From contig DAOTZV010000084.1 in NCBI GenBank assembly GCA_034434235.1, positions 1-8,145 of the forward strand: DNA of 8,145 bases. Reading direction: 5' to 3'. Of this stretch, positions 4,391-8,145 are shown in pieces. The stretch is from CAKZKT01 sp034434235. Lineage in GTDB: Bacteria > Chloroflexota > Anaerolineae > CG2-30-64-16. The translations under genes and the position numbers were made by a program. Under the pieces are notes generated by a model. The model saw only the letters and a program-made list of their open reading frames with translations. It was not told the DNA's origin and searched no databases. Numbering within the stretch: the first letter of the stretch is position 1; each line of letters begins with the position of its first letter.

Positions 4391-6418
4391 ATGTTCAAGG
4401 ATTTAGTCCAACGGATTGACGTCGTTGTTACTCAGCGGCTGCCTCTGCCACAGCCGATAGACCCGAGTCTACAGTCCTGGGCCGCGCTGCACGGGTGGGA
4501 CATCACGGATGTTGCCGCTCAACGGCTGCTACTCCGTCAGGCGCTGCTGAATGTCATATTGCGTAGAGGGGTGCCCGGCCTGGGTGAGTATGCTTTCGCT
4601 ACGCCCCTTGATGGCTTGAACGCCGATGTCCCTTCGGCGCTGGTCGATCAGGTTTGTCAGGGCATCCTGCGCGCCGCGCCGATGGCCTTCAACCCGTGGG
4701 GCGCATTCCATAACACTCTCATTCCGCAGCCGCAACGCCGTCAGATCGGGCAGTTCTGGACAGAAGAGCCAGTTGCTGAATGGATGGTCGCGTGGCTGCT
4801 GCAAGCGCAGCCGCGTCTCCTATGCGATGTGGGATGTGGAGCAGGCAATTTTCTCATCAAAGCTGCTCAACTGTCGGCCGGACGCAGCAGTGTCCCCCGA
4901 CTGTGCGGGTTCGATATCAGCCCTCTGATGCTGAACCTGACCCAGGCCGCTTTCCTGACGCGAAATGCAGGTCAACGGGCCGGCTTGCCGGAGCTGATGG
5001 CACTCAATTACCTTGAGGAATCCCTGCCTTGCGCAGCCGATGCAATCATCTGCAATCCCCCTTATACCCGCCATCACCACATTTCCCCGGCCTTGAAGGA
5101 TGCGCTCCAGGCATTCCTCAAATCAAATCTGCGGGTGGATGCCTCACGCCAGGGTACGTTGGCGTTCTTTTTCCTGCTCAAGCTGATTGCAGAAATGCAC
5201 GAAGACGCGCGAGCCGCCGTCATCGCGCCGATGGAGGTGCTGGATGCGCGCTATGGCCTGGCCGCCAAGCGCGTGCTGGCTCAACAAACCACTATATCGG
5301 CCATTATTCACTTTTCTCCGCGCATGAACGCCTTTCGAAAAGTCGATGTGGGAGCGGCGATCTTGTTATTCCGCAAGGGCTATCAACGGGAGAATATGGT
5401 TCGTCATTTGACGCTCGATGCGTTGCCCGCAACCGACGAACTGCTCGCCTCGCTCGCTGCCGACACGGACTGCCAGTTGCCGTTCGGTTCGTTGACCGTC
5501 CAACCTCAGGACAACCTGCTCGATACGCCGAAATGGCTTGCTGTGGCGATGCCAGAGGCCGCTTCTCCCGAGTGGCAAACAAACGGTTTGGTGGTGCCCC
5601 TCAAGGTGCTGGCGAAAGTGGTGCGCGGCATTGCTACCGGCGCTAACGACTTTTTTGCTCTGTCTACCGAGCAGGTGCGTGCGCAGTCCCTGGAACCATT
5701 TGTGGTTCGCACGTTGCAGCGCAACCGGGAAGTGCGCGACATCGTGCTGGATGAAGCCGATTGGCAGGCGTTAGCGGCCGAGGGCAAGCGTGTCTGGTTG
5801 TTGTACCTGAACGGTGAAGAGGTGAGCCGCCACGCCCCGCTTCTCGCCTATCTTGCGAGCGGCGAAGCGGCCGGATATCATCGGCGCAGCCTGGTACAGA
5901 CACGGCGCAAGTGGTACATGATGGAGCAACGCGCCGTGCCGCCCATCTTCTTCACCATTCTCACTCGCGGCAACCCGCGTTTCATCTTGAATCGGGCCGG
6001 TGTCCGGCCGCTGAACATGTTTTCGTTGATCTATCCCAACCAGCACGTCGTGCGCGCCGGGGCGGTCGAAGTCCTGTGGGCACTGTTGAACAGCAACTTC
6101 TCCCTCTCGCGCTTGCATTCGGTCAGCCGGACGTACGGCGGCAACACGTTGAAGGTCGAGCCGCGTGAGTTGGACAACCTGCCCGTGATCAACCCCCTTG
6201 CCTTGAGCCCGGAGATCAGGCATGAGATCGAAACCTGGATCGCCGAGTTCTTGCGCCACCGGCAGGCCGATCTCTTGTTGCGCCGGATCGACGATCTGAT
6301 CGCTACGCTTCTGAGTTCTCCGCCCGACGAAACGCGATCCGCGCTGCCGATACAACTGAGATTGCTCGAGCCGGGCACGGAGTACGGCGAGAGTACAGCA
6401 ATTACGGTCCAGAGGTGA
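4391..6418 (+). CDS. Stand-alone N6-adenine DNA methyltransferase, Eco57I/TaqI type
   Basis: This 675-aa enzyme is predicted to transfer a methyl group from SAM to adenine N6 in a specific DNA sequence. Visible motifs are GQFWTEEPVAEWM (~120-132, before the SAM fold), LLCDVGCGAGNF (motif I, SAM binding, ~143-154), GFDISPLML (~173), and CNPPYTRHH (motif IV, catalytic NPPY at 222-225). The C-terminal half carries VVRGIATGANDFFALS (~410-425) and RTYGGNTLKVEPRELDNLPV (~580-599), hallmarks of the TaqI-like specificity domain. The N-terminal ~120 residues are too short for an Eco57I-type nuclease and no PD-ExK is seen, so it is probably methyltransferase only. The start is uncertain. ATG 4379 has GAGGA touching it, while ATG 4391 has GGGG 6 nt upstream and is preferred. 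GC is lower than in its neighbours, which suggests transfer. No restriction gene is visible. Confidence 0.88.
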   Translation: MFKDLVQRIDVVVTQRLPLPQPIDPSLQSWAALHGWDITDVAAQRLLLRQALLNVILRRGVPGLGEYAFATPLDGLNADVPSALVDQVCQGILRAAPMAFNPWGAFHNTLIPQPQRRQIGQFWTEEPVAEWMVAWLLQAQPRLLCDVGCGAGNFLIKAAQLSAGRSSVPRLCGFDISPLMLNLTQAAFLTRNAGQRAGLPELMALNYLEESLPCAADAIICNPPYTRHHHISPALKDALQAFLKSNLRVDASRQGTLAFFFLLKLIAEMHEDARAAVIAPMEVLDARYGLAAKRVLAQQTTISAIIHFSPRMNAFRKVDVGAAILLFRKGYQRENMVRHLTLDALPATDELLASLAADTDCQLPFGSLTVQPQDNLLDTPKWLAVAMPEAASPEWQTNGLVVPLKVLAKVVRGIATGANDFFALSTEQVRAQSLEPFVVRTLQRNREVRDIVLDEADWQALAAEGKRVWLLYLNGEEVSRHAPLLAYLASGEAAGYHRRSLVQTRRKWYMMEQRAVPPIFFTILTRGNPRFILNRAGVRPLNMFSLIYPNQHVVRAGAVEVLWALLNSNFSLSRLHSVSRTYGGNTLKVEPRELDNLPVINPLALSPEIRHEIETWIAEFLRHRQADLLLRRIDDLIATLLSSPPDETRSALPIQLRLLEPGTEYGESTAITVQR

Positions 6419-6422
6419 GCTG

Positions 6423-7109
6423 ATGAGCCCCAAAATCCTGGTAGTAGACGACGAAGCGAGGATCGTCCGGCTGGTGCGCTCGTACCTGGAGCAGGCCGGC
6501 TTTGCCGTGGTGGAGGCCAACGACGGCCAGACCGCGCTGATCCAGGCCCGCCGCGAGAAGCCCGATCTGGTGGTGCTCGACCTGGGCTTGCCGGTCATGG
6601 ACGGCCTGGAGGTGGCCCGCATCCTGCGTCGCGAGCGCGATACCCCCATCATCATGCTGACCGCACGCGTCGAGGACACCGACAAGATCGTCGGCCTGGA
6701 GCTGGGCGCGGACGACTACGTGATCAAGCCGTTCAACCCGCGCGAGCTGGTGGCGCGCGTGCGCGCAGTGTTGCGCCGCACGTCAGGTGCGGCCCCCGCC
6801 GCGGAGATCCTGCGCGCCGGCGGCCTGGAGCTGGACGTGAACGGCCATCAGGCGACCCTCGACGGCCGGCCGCTCGACCTGACCCCCACCGAGTTCGAGC
6901 TGCTGGCCGTGCTGCTGCGCAACCCCGGCCGCGTCTTCACCCGGCTGGAACTGCTCGACCGGGTGCAGGGGGAAGCCTACGAGGGCTACGAGCGCACCAT
7001 TGACGCGCACATCAAGAACCTGCGCGCCAAGCTGGGCGACGACCCGCGCCATCCGCGCTATATCCAGACGGTGTTCGGCGTGGGCTACAAGCTGGAGGCC
7101 GGACCGTGA
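6423..7109 (+). CDS. OmpR/PhoB-family response regulator
   Basis: This 228-aa response regulator is a DNA-binding transcription factor activated by phosphorylation. The receiver domain (residues 1-120) shows VVDDE (acidic pair Asp9/Asp10), the phospho-acceptor Asp53 in VLDLGLPVMDG, Thr80 in MLTAR, and Lys102 in YVIKPFNPREL. The C-terminal winged helix (~130-226) has LTPTEFELLAVLLRNPGRVF, RTIDAHIKNLRAKLGDD, and the ending RYIQTVFGVGYKL, all typical of the OmpR family. It starts 4 nt after the methyltransferase stop, and its Shine-Dalgarno (GAGGTGA, 6412-6418) lies within the last codons of that gene, so translation is probably coupled. Its own stop overlaps the kinase start by 4 nt. The target genes are unknown. 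Confidence 0.97.
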   Translation: MSPKILVVDDEARIVRLVRSYLEQAGFAVVEANDGQTALIQARREKPDLVVLDLGLPVMDGLEVARILRRERDTPIIMLTARVEDTDKIVGLELGADDYVIKPFNPRELVARVRAVLRRTSGAAPAAEILRAGGLELDVNGHQATLDGRPLDLTPTEFELLAVLLRNPGRVFTRLELLDRVQGEAYEGYERTIDAHIKNLRAKLGDDPRHPRYIQTVFGVGYKLEAGP

Positions 7110-8145
7110 ACCCGTACAGGGTGTTTCGCGACCGCCTGTGGGTCAAGCTGAGCCTGGCGTTCCTGGCCATCGCGCTGGCGGCCATCGGCCTGGTCGCCGC
7201 GATCTCGGCGCGTGCCACCGGCGAACAGTTCCGCCGCTATGTGTTCGCCAGCGGCGCGACCGGCCAGGCCGCCTGGGTCGACGCGTTGACGGCCTACTAC
7301 GCGGCGCATGGCAGTTGGGACGGCGTGGCCGATCTGCTGGCGCAATTGGGCCCGGGCACGGGCGCCGGCCGGGGCCGCGGCCGGGCCGGAACCGGCAATG
7401 CCGGGCCGAACCTGGCCGTGGCCGACACGTCGGGCCGCGTGGTCGCCAGCCGCTCGGGCGAGCTGGTCGGCGAGGTGTTGCCGCCGGCCGCGTTGGCCCA
7501 GGGCCTGCCCCTGACGCTGGACGGCCGGCCCATCGGCACGCTGATCAACCTGCGGCCGGCCGAACTGGCGCTCGACGCGCAGGGGGAAGCCTTCCTGCGC
7601 CAGGTGCAAACGTCGCTGATCTGGGCCGGGGCCCTGGCCGCGCTCCTCGCGCTGGCCCTGGGCGTGCTGGTGAGCCGGCTGTTGACCGCGCCGCTGGCGC
7701 GGCTGACGCGCGCGGCCCAGGCCATCGCCGGCGGCGACCTGTCGCAGCAGGTGCGGGTGGAGGGGAACGACGAGATCGCCGCGCTGAGCCGCGCCTTCAA
7801 CGAGATGAGCGCCAGCCTGGCCGCGACCGAGGCCGCGCGTAAGAACATGCTCGCCGACATCTCCCACGAGCTGCGCACCCCCCTCACCGTCATCCAGGGG
7901 GACCTGCAGGCGATCCTGGACGGCGTCTATCCGCTGGAGATGGCGCAGGTAGCGGGCCTGTACGACGAGACGCGGCTGTTGACCCGCCTGGTGGAGGACC
8001 TGCACGACCTGGCCCTGGCCGACGCGGGCCAGTTACGCCTCCAGCGCGAGCCGGTGGACCTGGCGGCCGTGGCCCGGGCGGCCGCCGCGCAGTTCGCGCC
8101 GGTGGCCGAATCGGCCGGCGTGAAGCTGACGCTGGAGATCGGGGC
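7106..8145 (+). CDS. Membrane sensor histidine kinase (3' truncated by window end)
   Basis: This is the partner kinase of the regulator just upstream. It begins at GTG 7106 inside a GTGA overlap with the regulator's stop and runs open to the window end (346 codons visible). Order of parts: a short cytoplasmic N-terminus, TM1 (~13-35), an extracytoplasmic sensor region (~36-168), TM2 (~169-193), a HAMP domain (~190-243, with PLARLTRAAQAIAGGDL and NDEIAALSRAFNEM), then the HisKA dimerisation domain with phospho-acceptor His254 in DISHELRTPL. The second HisKA helix follows (ETRLLTRLVEDLHDLALADA). The ATPase domain (N, G1, G2 boxes) lies beyond the window. The architecture matches BaeS/CpxA-like envelope sensors. 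The sensor carries an unusual Gly/Arg-rich stretch (GPGTGAGRGRGRAGTGNAG, ~82-100). The signal is unknown. Confidence 0.93.
   Translation, partial: MNPYRVFRDRLWVKLSLAFLAIALAAIGLVAAISARATGEQFRRYVFASGATGQAAWVDALTAYYAAHGSWDGVADLLAQLGPGTGAGRGRGRAGTGNAGPNLAVADTSGRVVASRSGELVGEVLPPAALAQGLPLTLDGRPIGTLINLRPAELALDAQGEAFLRQVQTSLIWAGALAALLALALGVLVSRLLTAPLARLTRAAQAIAGGDLSQQVRVEGNDEIAALSRAFNEMSASLAATEAARKNMLADISHELRTPLTVIQGDLQAILDGVYPLEMAQVAGLYDETRLLTRLVEDLHDLALADAGQLRLQREPVDLAAVARAAAAQFAPVAESAGVKLTLEIG

Noticed and set aside
4083..4391. 102-codon + strand open frame in the intergenic region
   Set aside because: It starts within the intrinsic terminator, runs through the palindromic element and promoter, has no ribosome binding site and no family resemblance.
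4391..4750. Fused restriction nuclease (type IIG) at the methyltransferase N-terminus
   Set aside because: Only about 120 residues precede the SAM-binding fold and no PD-ExK-type motif is visible, so a methyltransferase-only enzyme is more likely.

Overview
The window is GC-rich, compact, and transcribed entirely on the + strand. The gene content and the style of its dispersed repeats suggest a high-GC environmental bacterium, most likely Chloroflexota. The repeats are C/G-run palindromes read as Pro-rich peptide, heptamers of the ACGTTTC type, and GGTCTGCGACC palindromes. This assignment is an inference from gene style, not a database match.

Region 1 (1-1884) is a histidine-biosynthesis cluster in the order hisH (3' end only), hisA, hisF. 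HisH and HisF form imidazole glycerol phosphate synthase, and HisA makes its substrate. hisA is abnormal: two tandem copies of a GC-run palindromic repeat sit inside the coding sequence, in frame, and add about 42 residues directly after beta-strand 2. The catalytic residues remain intact.

Region 2 (1885-4118) is a likely redox operon. Its leader contains a perfect 12-bp inverted repeat whose 3' arm covers the Shine-Dalgarno of the first gene, with further stems nested inside, as expected for a translational switch. Three genes follow: a NapH/NosR-like polytopic membrane protein with two 4Fe-4S ferredoxin motifs, a 111-aa membrane-anchored protein with a small helical module, and a secreted Gly-rich 183-aa protein with a related-looking helical segment. 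A strong intrinsic terminator closes the unit.

Region 3 (4119-8145) begins with a palindrome-rich intergenic stretch and a good sigma70-type promoter. Next comes a stand-alone N6-adenine DNA methyltransferase of the Eco57I/TaqI type. Its base composition is clearly lower in GC than its neighbours, and no restriction gene is visible. Only 4 nt after its stop comes an OmpR-family response regulator, which overlaps the start of a membrane histidine kinase by 4 nt; the kinase runs off the window. The spacing implies that an apparently acquired methyltransferase is co-transcribed with the two-component system.

The items most worth a second look are the repeat-invaded hisA, the Shine-Dalgarno-sequestering leader, the three-gene redox module, and the methyltransferase/two-component coupling.
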